64,000 nt of DNA from UBA7672 sp040398465 (GTDB lineage: Bacteria > Pseudomonadota > Alphaproteobacteria > Caulobacterales > Hyphomonadaceae). A program made the position numbers and the translations under genes. This document shows, one piece after another, positions 41,853 through 50,708 of the stretch (position 1 is its first letter; every line of letters begins with the position of its first letter). The notes under the pieces are model-generated. The model was not told the origin of the DNA and did no database searches. It saw nothing but the letters and a program-made list of their open reading frames with translations. Location: the NCBI GenBank assembly GCA_040398465.1, contig JBBAUA010000007.1, forward strand, positions 24,711 through 88,710. Direction: 5' to 3'.

Positions 41853-44339
41853 TCAGCCGCGCAGGCTGGCGCCGGTTGCCTTCGCGACCGCCTTCACGAT
41901 GGATTGCGAAATCGCCTCGATCTCTTCGTCTTTCATCGCTGAGCCGCGTGGTTGCAGCGTGACCTCGATCGCCACGGATTTCTTGCCGTCACCGATGCTG
42001 GCGCCGCGATAGACGTCGAAGATGCGGGCGGCGGTGATCAGCTTCGGGTCGGCCTTCAGGGCGGCGCGAGTAATGTCCGCGGCTGCGATCTTCTCCTCGA
42101 CCAAGAAAGCGAAGTCGCGGCGCACGGGCGTCTGGTCGGCCTTGTCGAGGACGGCGCGCGTCTTGGTTGGCTTGGCCTTCGCAACGGGCAGGGCGTCGAG
42201 CGCGAGTTCGATGGCGATGACCGGGCCGTCCACACGCAGTTGTTTCAGGAAGCCGGGGTGGAGTTCGCCGAACGTGGCGATGACCTGCTTTGGCCCGAGG
42301 CGCAGCGTGCCTGCGCGGCCGGGATGCCAGTAGGGGGCATCGACGGGGCCGATCTGGAACTTGTCTGGTGACTGGTCGAGCGATTGCAGCAGCGCGAAGA
42401 GATCGGCCTTGGCGGAGAAGGCGTTGTAGGGGGCGGGCTGGCCTTGCCAGTCGCGCGCTCTTGCGGTCTTCACGACGGCGGCGACGTGCATCCGCTGGTC
42501 GGCCGGCTTGTCGCCCGGATACACGGGGCCGGCTTCGAACAGGCGGACATCGTCGGCGCCGTGGTCGGCATTGCGCTGGGCGGCCTGCGCGAGGTTGGCC
42601 AGCATGGAGGGGCGCATGTAGTCGAGATCCGACGCGATCGGATTATCGACGGTGAGGGCTGCCTGCAGGTTGTTTGAGCCGCCGATCATCAGCGCGGCTG
42701 TCTCATGGTGCATGAAGGACCACGTCACGGTTTCGAGGAAGCCACGCGCTGCGAGAACGCGGCGGCTCGTGCGCACGCGGTTCTGCAGCGGCGTGACCAC
42801 AACGCCGAGCGTCGCAGGCGCTGGAAGTTTTTCGTCCGGCAGTTTGTCGTAGCCTTCGATGCGGATCAGTTCTTCCACGATGTCGGCGGAGCCTTCGACG
42901 TCGGGGCGCCAGGAGGGGATTTTCCACGGCCAGACATCGCCGCCGCCTTTCGAGGACGTTTCAAAGCCTAGCGCCGTGAGGATTTCAGCCATGCGCGCCG
43001 CGGGCATGTCGAGGCCGGTGAGGCGTTTCATGTCACGTGGTTTGAACGCGACGGGCGCCGGCCCTTCCGGGACCTTGCCGGCGACGACGATCTCGGACGC
43101 TTCGCCGCCGCAGATCTCGACGATCAGCTTTGTCGCCAGTTCAATGCCGTCGACGCAGGAGTGCGGATCGATGCCGCGTTCGTTGCGGAAGCGGGCGTCT
43201 GAGATGATGCCGGTGGTGCGGCCTGTGCGGGCCGTACGGTTGGCGTCGAAATAGGCGCTCTCGATGAAGACATCGACGGTGTCGATCGAGCAGCCGGTGG
43301 ACTCACCGCCCATGACGCCGCCGAGGCCTATGGCGCCGCTGTCGTCAGCAATGACACACATGTCGGCGAGGCTGGAATAGGTCTTGCCGTCGAGGGCGAC
43401 GAAGGAGTCGGCCGCCGTGCCGACGCGGGCGCGGATATCGCCCTTCAGCTTGGCGGCGTCGTAGACGTGCAGCGGGCGGCAGCGGTCGATCGAGATGTAG
43501 TTCGTCACGTCGACCAGCATGTTCTTCGGGTTGATGCCGATCGCCTTGAGGCGTTTCTGCATCCAGTCCGGCGACGGCTTGTTCTTGACGCCACGGATGA
43601 GGCGGCCGGCGAAGACGGGGCAGGCTTCGGGCGCTTCGATGCGGACTTGCACGGGGCTCGGGAATTTGCCCGGCACGGGCTCGACCTTGGGCAGCTTGAA
43701 CGGGCCGAGGCCCTTGGCGGAGAGATCGCGCGCGATGCCGACGACGCCGAGCCAGTCGGGGCGGTTGGGCGTCACTTCGAAGTCGATCACGGTGTCGAGC
43801 GCGAGCGCGTCGGCGACAGGCGCGCCAACTTTCAGCGTGTCTGGAAGTTCGATGATGCCGCCGTCGGCGATGGCCTGTTCTTCGGAAAGGCCGAGCGCCT
43901 GTGCGCGCGGCTGCCAGTCCTCGAAGCGGGCGAGGCGCAGGCGGAAGGGGTCTTCGTCGGTCTGCATCTCGCCGCCCGAGCACAGCATCCCGTTCGAAAC
44001 GACGCCGCGCACGGGCTTGGGCACAAGCGTGATGCCGGAGCCAGGTATGAAGGCGCCGATCGGCGCGTAGGCGGTGACGAGGCCGGGGCGGGCGTTGAGG
44101 CCGCCGCAGACGATCTCCTTCATGCCGTCGACAGTCTCGACCTGGCAGACCTGCAGCTTGTCGGCGTTCGGGTGCTGGGCGGCGGAGACGATGCGGCAGA
44201 CGGTGAACTGCTTCAGCGCCTCGCGCGGATCGTGCGCTTCCTCGACCTCGAGACCGGCCATGGTCATGGCGTCGAGGATCGCCGGGAGATCGGCGCTCGT
44301 GTCGAGGTAGTCCTTCAGCCAGGGGAGGGTGAATTTCAT
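41853..44339 (-). CDS. pheT: Phenylalanyl-tRNA synthetase, beta subunit
   Basis: 828 residues. The N-terminus MKFTLPWLKDYLDT and EMAP-like OB domain (QVCQVETVDGMKEIVCG) are characteristic, and the protein ends with an anticodon-binding ferredoxin-like domain. The alpha and beta subunits together load Phe onto tRNA. The usual direct pheS-pheT junction is broken by a GNAT gene, whose stop overlaps the pheT start as ATGA. It is convergent with cckA, 24 bases apart. Confidence 0.97.
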   Translation of the reverse strand: MKFTLPWLKDYLDTSADLPAILDAMTMAGLEVEEAHDPREALKQFTVCRIVSAAQHPNADKLQVCQVETVDGMKEIVCGGLNARPGLVTAYAPIGAFIPGSGITLVPKPVRGVVSNGMLCSGGEMQTDEDPFRLRLARFEDWQPRAQALGLSEEQAIADGGIIELPDTLKVGAPVADALALDTVIDFEVTPNRPDWLGVVGIARDLSAKGLGPFKLPKVEPVPGKFPSPVQVRIEAPEACPVFAGRLIRGVKNKPSPDWMQKRLKAIGINPKNMLVDVTNYISIDRCRPLHVYDAAKLKGDIRARVGTAADSFVALDGKTYSSLADMCVIADDSGAIGLGGVMGGESTGCSIDTVDVFIESAYFDANRTARTGRTTGIISDARFRNERGIDPHSCVDGIELATKLIVEICGGEASEIVVAGKVPEGPAPVAFKPRDMKRLTGLDMPAARMAEILTALGFETSSKGGGDVWPWKIPSWRPDVEGSADIVEELIRIEGYDKLPDEKLPAPATLGVVVTPLQNRVRTSRRVLAARGFLETVTWSFMHHETAALMIGGSNNLQAALTVDNPIASDLDYMRPSMLANLAQAAQRNADHGADDVRLFEAGPVYPGDKPADQRMHVAAVVKTARARDWQGQPAPYNAFSAKADLFALLQSLDQSPDKFQIGPVDAPYWHPGRAGTLRLGPKQVIATFGELHPGFLKQLRVDGPVIAIELALDALPVAKAKPTKTRAVLDKADQTPVRRDFAFLVEEKIAAADITRAALKADPKLITAARIFDVYRGASIGDGKKSVAIEVTLQPRGSAMKDEEIEAISQSIVKAVAKATGASLRG

Positions 44340-44755
44340 TGGGCGTCTCGATTCCAGACCATGGCGGTGTCTTCCGGCCCGCAGACGCGGAAGCCGAATT
44401 TTTCGTAGAGGGGCGGTTTATCTTCGTCGGTGAACAGCGAGACGAAGGATGGTTTTGGCGCATTGGCGCGCAACCACTCGGTGAGCCGCGCGATCACCAT
44501 CCGCCCGACGCCCTTGCCCTGATGTCCGGGGTCGATTGCGACGTCGGTGACGGTGAAGAAGTATCCGCCGTCCCCGATGATGCGGCCGATGCCGACGATT
44601 GTATCGCCGTGCACAACGGTGATGCCGAACAGGGCGTGGGCTGCGCCACGCCGCGCCTGCTCGATGGAATAGGTCGTGAGCCCTGCGGCGCCGCGAAGGC
44701 GCAGAAGCGTTTCTGCATCGGGAGCGACGTCGTGAAGGACGTAGCCGGTGGTCAC
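44336..44755 (-). CDS. GNAT acetyltransferase embedded between pheS and pheT
   Basis: 139 residues from a GTG at 44753-44755. The acetyl-CoA loop is DPGHQGKGVGRMV, with the upstream strand GGYFFTVTDVAID and the terminal YEKFGFRVCGPE. The first four bases are also the stop region of pheS (GTGA) and its last four overlap the pheT start (ATGA), so all three are almost certainly one translationally coupled operon. A longer start inside pheS is possible but would duplicate pheS coding. The target is unknown; tRNA synthesis-linked acetylation is only a thought. Confidence 0.85.
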   Translation of the reverse strand: MTTGYVLHDVAPDAETLLRLRGAAGLTTYSIEQARRGAAHALFGITVVHGDTIVGIGRIIGDGGYFFTVTDVAIDPGHQGKGVGRMVIARLTEWLRANAPKPSFVSLFTDEDKPPLYEKFGFRVCGPEDTAMVWNRDAQ

Positions 44756-45834
44756 GACAGTCCCCCCGTCACCGTCGGCAGCAGCCAGGGCTTGAAGCCG
44801 TAGTGTTTGATCCATTCGACGTCGGCTTCGAAATAGGGGCGCAGGTCGGGCATGCCGTATTTGAGCATGGCGAGGCGATCGACGCCGAGGCCGAAGGCGA
44901 AGCCCTGGTATTTCTCCGGATCGATGTTGCAGGAGCGGAGCACGTTGGGGTGCACCATCCCGCAGCCGAGAATCTCCAGCCAGTCATCGCCCTGGCCGAT
45001 CTTGATCTCGCCGCCGGAGCGGTCGCAGCGGATGTCCATCTCCGCGCTTGGTTCGGTGAACGGGAAGAAGTGCGGGCGGAAGCGCGACTGCGTCGTCGGC
45101 ACTTCGAAGAAGCGCGAGAAGGCTTCGGTGAGGCACGCTTTCAGGTGGCCCATGTGGACGGTCTCGTCGACCACGAGGCCTTCGATCTGGTGGAACATCG
45201 GCGTGTGCGTTGCGTCCCAGTCTTTCCTGTAGACGCGGCCCGGCGCGATCACCCGGATCGGCGGTTTTGTGTTCAGCATGGCGCGCACCTGGATGGGCGA
45301 GGTGTGCGTGCGCAGGAGTTTCCGCGAGCCGTCGGCTGCAGGCTTCATGAAGAAGGTGTCGTGCATCTCCCGCGCCGGATGGCCGAGCGGGAAGTTGAGC
45401 GCGGTGAAGTTGTGGAAGTCGTCCTCGATGTCCGGGCCTTCGGCGACGGCGAACCCCATGTCGGCGAAGATCGCGGCGAGTTCCTCGAACACCTGCATCA
45501 CCGGATGCAGCGCGCCGACCGGCTCGAAGCGCGGGGGCAGGGTGAGGTCTTCGCGTTCGGCTTCGAGGCGCGCATTCAACGCTGCCATTTCGAGATCGGC
45601 CTTGCGCGCGTTTAGCGTCGCGGTGAGGCGATCCTTGAGGCCGTTGAGCGCGGGGCCGGCAACCTGACGCTGCTCCGGGCTCATGCCGCCAAGCTCGCGC
45701 ATCAGAAGCGAGACGCGGCCCTTCTTGCCGAGTTCGGCAACGCGGATTGCTTCGAGCGCTGCTTCGTCAGACGCCGAGGCGATCGCCTTGCCAGCGTCCG
45801 CCTCGATCTCTGCAACCTGTTGTTCGATAGCCAT
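44752..45834 (-). CDS. pheS: Phenylalanyl-tRNA synthetase, alpha subunit
   Basis: 360 residues. An N-terminal coiled coil is followed by the class II catalytic core: motif 1 around HPAREMHDTFFM, motif 2 GRVYRKDWDATHTPMFHQIEGL and motif 3 GFAFGLGVDRLAML. It charges tRNA(Phe) with the beta subunit. It overlaps the GNAT gene by four bases. A possible terminator-attenuator was not found in the 100 bases upstream, which separate it from rplT. Confidence 0.97.
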   Translation of the reverse strand: MAIEQQVAEIEADAGKAIASASDEAALEAIRVAELGKKGRVSLLMRELGGMSPEQRQVAGPALNGLKDRLTATLNARKADLEMAALNARLEAEREDLTLPPRFEPVGALHPVMQVFEELAAIFADMGFAVAEGPDIEDDFHNFTALNFPLGHPAREMHDTFFMKPAADGSRKLLRTHTSPIQVRAMLNTKPPIRVIAPGRVYRKDWDATHTPMFHQIEGLVVDETVHMGHLKACLTEAFSRFFEVPTTQSRFRPHFFPFTEPSAEMDIRCDRSGGEIKIGQGDDWLEILGCGMVHPNVLRSCNIDPEKYQGFAFGLGVDRLAMLKYGMPDLRPYFEADVEWIKHYGFKPWLLPTVTGGLS

Positions 45835-45935
45835 GTCGGTCTCGTGCGTGGGGTGCGCACGGGGCCATAGTCCGCCCCGCGCTTAGCGGCTCGGAACTAG
45901 CGGAGAAAGGCTTCGGAGATAAGTGCCGAGGGCGA

Positions 45936-46301
45936 TTAAGCCGCCAGCGCCGCCCGGGCCTTCTCCACCAGGGCGGTAAAGGCGGCCGGCTCGTGCATGG
46001 CGAGGTCTGCCATGACCTTGCGGTCGACGCCGAGGCCAGCCTTGGTCAGGCCGTCGATGAAGCGCGAATAGGTGAGCGTGTCATCGACCGAACGGACGGC
46101 GGCGTTGATGCGCTGGATCCAGAGCGAGCGGAAATTGCGCTTCTTCTGCTTGCGGCCCTTGTAGGCGTTGACGCCGGCTTTGACGACGGCGGCCTGGGCT
46201 GTGCGGAAGGTATTCTTGCGACGGCCGTAAAAGCCTTTGGCGGCTTTGATGACCTTGCGGTGACGGGCGTGGGCCGGAACTCGGCCGCGTGCGCGGGGCA
46301 T
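45936..46301 (-). CDS. rplT: Ribosomal protein L20
   Basis: 121 residues, very basic at the N-terminus (MPRARGRVPAHARHRKVIKAAKGFYGRRKNT), then QKKRNFRSLWIQRINAAVR. L20 is an early assembly protein of the large subunit and in other bacteria represses its own operon. It follows rpmI by 43 bases, and pheS follows it by about 100 bases, so rpmI-rplT-pheS-GNAT-pheT is likely one long unit. Confidence 0.98.
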   Translation of the reverse strand: MPRARGRVPAHARHRKVIKAAKGFYGRRKNTFRTAQAAVVKAGVNAYKGRKQKKRNFRSLWIQRINAAVRSVDDTLTYSRFIDGLTKAGLGVDRKVMADLAMHEPAAFTALVEKARAALAA

Positions 46302-46344
46302 AGGGAAACTCCGATTATCTGATCAGGGAAATGCCGCGGACGGC

Positions 46345-46551
46345 TTACTTGACGCCGTAGGGCAGGAACTTCTTCACGATGCGGGGGGTGTCAGACGCGG
46401 ACACGACTTCCGTGCCGCGATTCTGGCGGATGTACTTCGCATTGTGGCTGATCAGTCGGTGGCGCTTGCCGGCGACGCCGTGCTTGAGCTTTCCCGACGC
46501 GGTTTGCGAGAACCGCTTTGCAGCGGCCTGCTTGGTCTTCATCTTCGGCAT
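46345..46551 (-). CDS. rpmI: Ribosomal protein L35
   Basis: 68 residues. The sequence opens MPKMKTKQAAAKRFSQTASG and continues KRHRLISHNAKYIRQNRG, the L35 pattern. The ATG at 46549-46551 gives normal length. A leader of about 115 bases separates it from a good promoter; it holds a small stem CCGTT...AACGG before a T run, which might be a weak attenuator. infC, its usual partner, lies 2.4 kb away across four other genes. Confidence 0.97.
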   Translation of the reverse strand: MPKMKTKQAAAKRFSQTASGKLKHGVAGKRHRLISHNAKYIRQNRGTEVVSASDTPRIVKKFLPYGVK

Positions 46552-46669
46552 TTCGGTCTCCTGTGGGCGACAGTCCGACCCGAAAAATCCGTTAGGATTC
46601 AACGGCGCGACGCCTGAAAAAGTCCCGGGAGGCATGCCATTAGCCTGTCCGGTCCTGTGGAAGGCGGGG

Positions 46670-46697
46670 TTTATACGCGGGAGTCCCGCAAAAGCAA
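46670..46697 (-). promoter_or_regulatory. Predicted promoter of rpmI-rplT operon
   Basis: On the minus strand TTGCTT (46692-46697) and TATAAA (46670-46675) are separated by 16 bases. The position about 120 bases before rpmI fits a ribosomal-protein leader. Confidence 0.6.
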
Positions 46698-46726
46698 GGC
46701 GCCGCGGTTCACGAGAGGCCCGCCGC

Positions 46727-47302
46727 CTATTTCAGCGTCCGGACCGTCTGCATCACCACTTCGCTGGTCGGCCGCTTCTGGTAGGCCTCCTCGTACAGCT
46801 TTGCCTTCACGGTTCCGTCCCTGGCCACGAACAGGATGATCGGGTGCGGGATGCCCTCGAAGCGGGCCTTGCCGTTCATGGCTGCATTGCGGAGGCCGAA
46901 TGCGTCGATTGCCTTTGAGCCAGTATCGGACATCAGTTTGTAGGAGATGCCGTTCGCCTTGGTGAAGGTGTCCAGCACAGCGGGGGAATCGTAGGAAATC
47001 GCTGTCACGGGCCAGCCCATCGCGTCGAGGTCGCCGGCGATTTCATTCAGGCTCTTGAGCTGCAGCTTGCAGAACGGGCACCAGTCAGCCGACCTGACGA
47101 AGACCAGCGTGGCGCCCTTGTCTCCTGCAACGGACTGCAGATTGCGCACCTCTCCGCCAGTCGTGGCGATCGTGAACGGAGGCGCCTTTGCCCCGACTTT
47201 CGGACCGAGCTCCATACCGGCAGGGAGTTGTGCGATCGCGGGCAGGGCGATTGCGGCGGCGGGCAGTGTTGCGAACAGGGCGACGGCGAGCAGCTTTTTC
47301 AC
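46727..47302 (-). CDS. Exported peroxiredoxin-like (AhpC/TSA) protein
   Basis: 191 residues from a GTG with GGAGGT upstream. It has a signal peptide (LLAVALFATLPAAAIALPAIAQ) and a thioredoxin-fold domain with SADWCPFCKLQLKSL; the CxxC fits a peroxiredoxin- or TlpA-like reductase. The later YDSPAVLDTF and GIPHPIILFVARDG are typical of the AhpC/TSA group. It would remove peroxides or reduce disulfides in the periplasm. It is part of the envelope-gene block between infC and rpmI. Confidence 0.83.
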   Translation of the reverse strand: MKKLLAVALFATLPAAAIALPAIAQLPAGMELGPKVGAKAPPFTIATTGGEVRNLQSVAGDKGATLVFVRSADWCPFCKLQLKSLNEIAGDLDAMGWPVTAISYDSPAVLDTFTKANGISYKLMSDTGSKAIDAFGLRNAAMNGKARFEGIPHPIILFVARDGTVKAKLYEEAYQKRPTSEVVMQTVRTLK

Positions 47303-47395
47303 GGGATACCTCCACGAAGCGTCGGGCGGCAGTCGCGCCCCCACTGCTCAATCCGGATGGGCGCGTAGGAAGGTTACGCCGTGCGGGAAAGAAAC

Positions 47396-47698
47396 CTAGC
47401 CGCATTTGATCTTCTGGATCACGCCGGCGGCGTTCGCCTCGATGTTCATGCGCTGGGCGACATAGTCCATCGTCACTTGCGTGCCCGGGCGGATCAGGCG
47501 GTTGAGGCGGCTTTCACCGGGTACGCCGGGGCCGTCGATCGGCTTGCCGATGAGTGCGCCATACATCCCGGCGCCGCAGGTGTCGTTGGCCGGCGCGGGA
47601 AGCGCGGCGTTGGGACCGGAGGGCGCCTCGGCCTCGGGAGGCGGGCTTGCGCAGGCCGATAGCGAGAGGACGAGCAGCAGCGTCGCGGCGAGTCTCAT
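47396..47698 (-). CDS. I78-family peptidase inhibitor, lipoprotein
   Basis: 100 residues. Lipobox LSAC, Pro/Ala-rich linker, then the I78 domain: CGAGMYGALIGKPIDG, RLIRPGTQVTMDYVAQRMNIE and a terminal KIKCG, two Cys likely paired. I78 proteins inhibit serine proteases. The next gene upstream is a paralogue; the pair is tandem with a gap of 31 bases. Confidence 0.85.
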   Translation of the reverse strand: MRLAATLLLVLSLSACASPPPEAEAPSGPNAALPAPANDTCGAGMYGALIGKPIDGPGVPGESRLNRLIRPGTQVTMDYVAQRMNIEANAAGVIQKIKCG

Positions 47699-47729
47699 GC
47701 CGTCACTCCATGAATTCACGAGGGTTGGT

Positions 47730-48089
47730 TCAGGTGCAGCGGAAGCCGGTGATGACGTCAGCCGCGTCGATGTCGACGTTGAGGCGGTCCGCGCGGAAAT
47801 CCATCGTCACCTGCGTGCCCGGGCGGATGTAGCGGACATTCGGGCCTTCTGGCGGGACGCCGGGCTCGGTAATCGCCTTGCCCACGAAAGCCGCGTACTG
47901 GCCGGCGCCGCAAGCGTCGGCCCCGGGGGCTGTCGGATCGGGCGCAGGGGGCTGGGGCATCGGCTGGGGCTCGATCGGAGCTGCGACCGATGGCTCGACT
48001 GCGGGCATTTCGGGCGCAGCGGGTTCGGAAGCGGGGGTGCACGCCATCAGCGCGGCCCCGGCCAGAAATGCGAGAAGAGCGTTTTTCAT
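47730..48089 (-). CDS. I78-family peptidase inhibitor, lipoprotein (paralogue)
   Basis: 119 residues. Lipobox MAC, a longer Pro/Glu-rich linker, then CGAGQYAAFVGKAITEPG and YIRPGTQVTMDFRADRLNVDID. It differs from its neighbour mainly in the linker and N-terminal half of the domain. The tandem arrangement suggests duplication and divergence. Its natural target could be an envelope protease; DegP is 11 kb away, but no link is shown. Confidence 0.85.
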   Translation of the reverse strand: MKNALLAFLAGAALMACTPASEPAAPEMPAVEPSVAAPIEPQPMPQPPAPDPTAPGADACGAGQYAAFVGKAITEPGVPPEGPNVRYIRPGTQVTMDFRADRLNVDIDAADVITGFRCT

Positions 48090-48161
48090 GCCGAGGAGAG
48101 TAGGCCGCGGCTGGGGCCGGGCAAGTGAAGGTGCAGTTAGGCGGGCCTCGCAAAGCGGGGC

Positions 48162-48866
48162 CTAGCCGCAGGCCTCGCGCACGACCTGGGCGATCATCAC
48201 GCTGATGCCGGCGTCGTTGAGGCTGATCAGCGGCTTGCCGTCCTCCTCCATGTACACCCGGACGTCGGGCCGCGCGCCTGCGGCGCAATGCTGTGCGCGA
48301 TAGGCGGGGTCGACGTCGACATAGAGCTGGCTGATCATTTCCAGCTCTCCAAGGCCGCGGCCGTATTCGGCGACGAGGTCCTGGATCACCTTGTCGACTT
48401 TCGCCGTGCTCTCGGCCCAGCGGCCGTCGTCGGTCAGGCGCACGATCTCGTAGCCCGCAGTGTATTCGGGGCGCGACCCTGCGGGCGTGACCTCGGCCTT
48501 GAGCGGCAGGGTGGTCTCGAATTTCGGCTCGCCGCGAATCTTCACGACGGCCCTGAAATCCCACGGACCCTTGCCGTGAATGCCCGGCGGCAAGACCCAG
48601 ACGAAACGCTGGCGAGCGGGATCGAACTGGTTCGCCACGGTGGACAGCGAGATGTCCTGCGGCGTCTCGGGCGAGGCGTCAGCAGGCGCCTGCACCGGCG
48701 GGGCAGCAAGCGGGGATGTCGGCGCGCCGGGCGACGCCTCGCCGGCATAGGGCGCGGTCTGCAGGGAGACTTTTCCAGACGACGGTCCGGCCGACGGTGT
48801 CGTCTCGCCTCCAGCACAGGCAGCGAGAACGGAGGCGGCCATGATCGCCACGCCAGACCTGAACAT
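48162..48866 (-). CDS. Lipoprotein of unknown function
   Basis: 234 residues from ATG 48864-48866. Lipobox LAAC, a disordered Pro/Ala/Ser segment of about 60 residues and a compact C-terminal domain with a pair of Cys (AQHCAAGARPDV and VREACG). The domain could be a small beta-rich binding fold; no family is recognised. It lies 41 bases downstream of infC and could be co-transcribed. Confidence 0.7.
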   Translation of the reverse strand: MFRSGVAIMAASVLAACAGGETTPSAGPSSGKVSLQTAPYAGEASPGAPTSPLAAPPVQAPADASPETPQDISLSTVANQFDPARQRFVWVLPPGIHGKGPWDFRAVVKIRGEPKFETTLPLKAEVTPAGSRPEYTAGYEIVRLTDDGRWAESTAKVDKVIQDLVAEYGRGLGELEMISQLYVDVDPAYRAQHCAAGARPDVRVYMEEDGKPLISLNDAGISVMIAQVVREACG

Positions 48867-48907
48867 CACGTCACGCTCCATGCTCTGCAAACGGGGTTCG
48901 CCGGGCA

Positions 48908-49447
48908 TCAGCGCGGCGAGAGCACCATGACCATTTGCCGGCCTTCAAGGCGCGGTTCGGATTCGACCTTGGCGATGTCGGCGAACTCCGCCTTCACCTT
49001 GGCCAGCAATTCCATGCCGAGGTGCTGGTGCGCCATTTCGCGTCCGCGGAAGCGCATGGTGATCTTCACCTTGTCGCCCTCCTCGAAGAAGCGGCGGATC
49101 GAGCGGCCCTTCACCTCGTAATCGTGCTTGTCGATGTTCGGGCGAAGCTTGATCTCTTTCAGGTCAGCCGACTTCTGCTTCTTGCGGGCTTCGGCCTTCT
49201 TCTTCTGCTCGGCGAAGCGCTGCTTGCCGTAGTCGGAAATCTTGACCACCGGAGGTTCGTTGTCGGGCGCCACCATGACGAGGTCGAGCCCGGCCTCCTT
49301 GGCTGCATCAAGCGCCGCCTCGATCGGCATCTCGCCCTGCTTCTCGCCTTTCTCGTCAATCAGGAGGACGCGCGGCGCGCGGATATCCTCGTTGATCTGC
49401 GGACCTTCCTTCTTTGGCGACTGGGCCGCTTGTGGACGCTGAGCGAT
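48908..49447 (-). CDS. infC: Translation initiation factor IF-3
   Basis: 179 residues. The N-domain begins PQINEDIRAPRVLLIDEKGE and the C-domain contains RGREMAHQHLGMELL, complete and ordinary. The first in-frame codon with a ribosome binding site is ATC (minus-strand 49447-49445): AAGGAG lies seven bases upstream, and there is no ATG, GTG or TTG between it and the family start. E. coli infC uses AUU, so a rare start is expected for IF-3 self-control, but AUC is unusual. rpmI-rplT are 2.4 kb away instead of next door. Confidence 0.9.
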   Translation of the reverse strand: MAQRPQAAQSPKKEGPQINEDIRAPRVLLIDEKGEKQGEMPIEAALDAAKEAGLDLVMVAPDNEPPVVKISDYGKQRFAEQKKKAEARKKQKSADLKEIKLRPNIDKHDYEVKGRSIRRFFEEGDKVKITMRFRGREMAHQHLGMELLAKVKAEFADIAKVESEPRLEGRQMVMVLSPR

Positions 49448-49517
49448 GGTCGATCTCCTTGGTGACTTCCGGGATGCGCTGCCGGACAGCGCAATATGCC
49501 CGCGAACGGGGCAATGT

Positions 49518-50708
49518 TCAAGAATTCGGGCCTTGCGCAAGAGCGCCAGCGGATTCCGCAGGCGGTTCGGCAAGATTGTCCCCAGCCCGGGGCGCGGCCG
49601 GCACGGGGCCGTACGGCGCCATACCGGCCGGGAGGATGCCGAGGCCGAAGGCGGCCCGCTTCACGTCGTCCAGCCCGATCTGTTCGAGGGCCTGGGCGTG
49701 CAGGACCATCATCGGGCCGCCGCGGGGGGCCGCCCGGCCGAGGCGGGTCTTGGGGTTCCAGACGGTGTGGAGATCCAGCGCCATCTCTTCATTCCACTCC
49801 TGCGCGAACAGGCAGACGCCCGGAACGCGGGCGGCCGCCGCCAGATGCATCGGACCGGTATCGCCGCCGATCGCCAGCAGGGCGCGCTCGGACAGGGTTG
49901 CGAGCTGGAACAGGTCGGTCCGTCCGATGATGCTCTTGGCGCGGGGTTCCTTGCGCTGGATCTGGGCGCCGATATCGCCTTCGGCCTTGCCGCCGACGAT
50001 GACGGGCGTCACGCCTCCGGCAGCGAACCAGCTGGAGAGGCCGATGAAGCGGTCGACCGGCCAGCGCTTTTCCGGATGCTCGGCCGAGGAGCCCGGGATG
50101 ATCAGGACGTAGGGACCATTCAGGCCGAAGAAGGCCGGCTGGAAACGCGGCGGGTCGCGGAAGGCCAGGCGGACCCAGTCGAGGCTGGGGGTCAGCTCCT
50201 GCCCGATGAACCAGCCGGTCGGATCGCCCGGCGGCTTGGGTCCGAGGCCGGCATGCAGCAACTGTTCGGCCAGGCGGTCGAAATTGTGCATCTCGGCCCG
50301 CTCGGGATTGATGTGCTGGTGCGAGGCGCCCTTTGCGGCGCCCGACCAGAGCGGCTTCTTGCCGGTGAGGCCGACGAAGTACTGGGCGGTCCGGTCATTG
50401 TTCTGGAAGTCGTAGACCATGTCGTAGTTGGCCGCGCGCAGGCGGCGGATCAGGTCGGTGCGGCCCTTGATGTCGCGCGGGCGGCCGTCGGCTTCGACGA
50501 TGTCGAAATAGGGACAGGCCTTGGCGAAGGCTTCGAAGGGCTCGGTCGTCAGCAGGGTGATCCGCGCCGACGGGTGGGTTGCGCGCACAACGCGCATCGC
50601 ACCCAGCGCCTGCATGAAATCGCCCAGCGCGCCGAGCTTGATGACCAGCACCCGGCGCAGCGTGTCGCCGGGGTTCGGGGGCGGGGTGTAGTTGTCCAGT
50701 ATGCTCAT
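49518..50708 (-). CDS. Glycosyltransferase family 9 (heptosyltransferase-like)
   Basis: 396 residues. GT9 features include VLVIKLGALGDFMQALGAMR at the N-terminus and the nucleotide-sugar region GGDTGPMHLAAAARVPGVCLF. Family members add heptose or related sugars to lipopolysaccharide core. The C-terminal 40 residues (AGMAPYGPVPAAPRAGDNL) are low complexity. Its ATG overlaps the GT4 stop by four bases. Confidence 0.9.
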   Translation of the reverse strand: MSILDNYTPPPNPGDTLRRVLVIKLGALGDFMQALGAMRVVRATHPSARITLLTTEPFEAFAKACPYFDIVEADGRPRDIKGRTDLIRRLRAANYDMVYDFQNNDRTAQYFVGLTGKKPLWSGAAKGASHQHINPERAEMHNFDRLAEQLLHAGLGPKPPGDPTGWFIGQELTPSLDWVRLAFRDPPRFQPAFFGLNGPYVLIIPGSSAEHPEKRWPVDRFIGLSSWFAAGGVTPVIVGGKAEGDIGAQIQRKEPRAKSIIGRTDLFQLATLSERALLAIGGDTGPMHLAAAARVPGVCLFAQEWNEEMALDLHTVWNPKTRLGRAAPRGGPMMVLHAQALEQIGLDDVKRAAFGLGILPAGMAPYGPVPAAPRAGDNLAEPPAESAGALAQGPNS

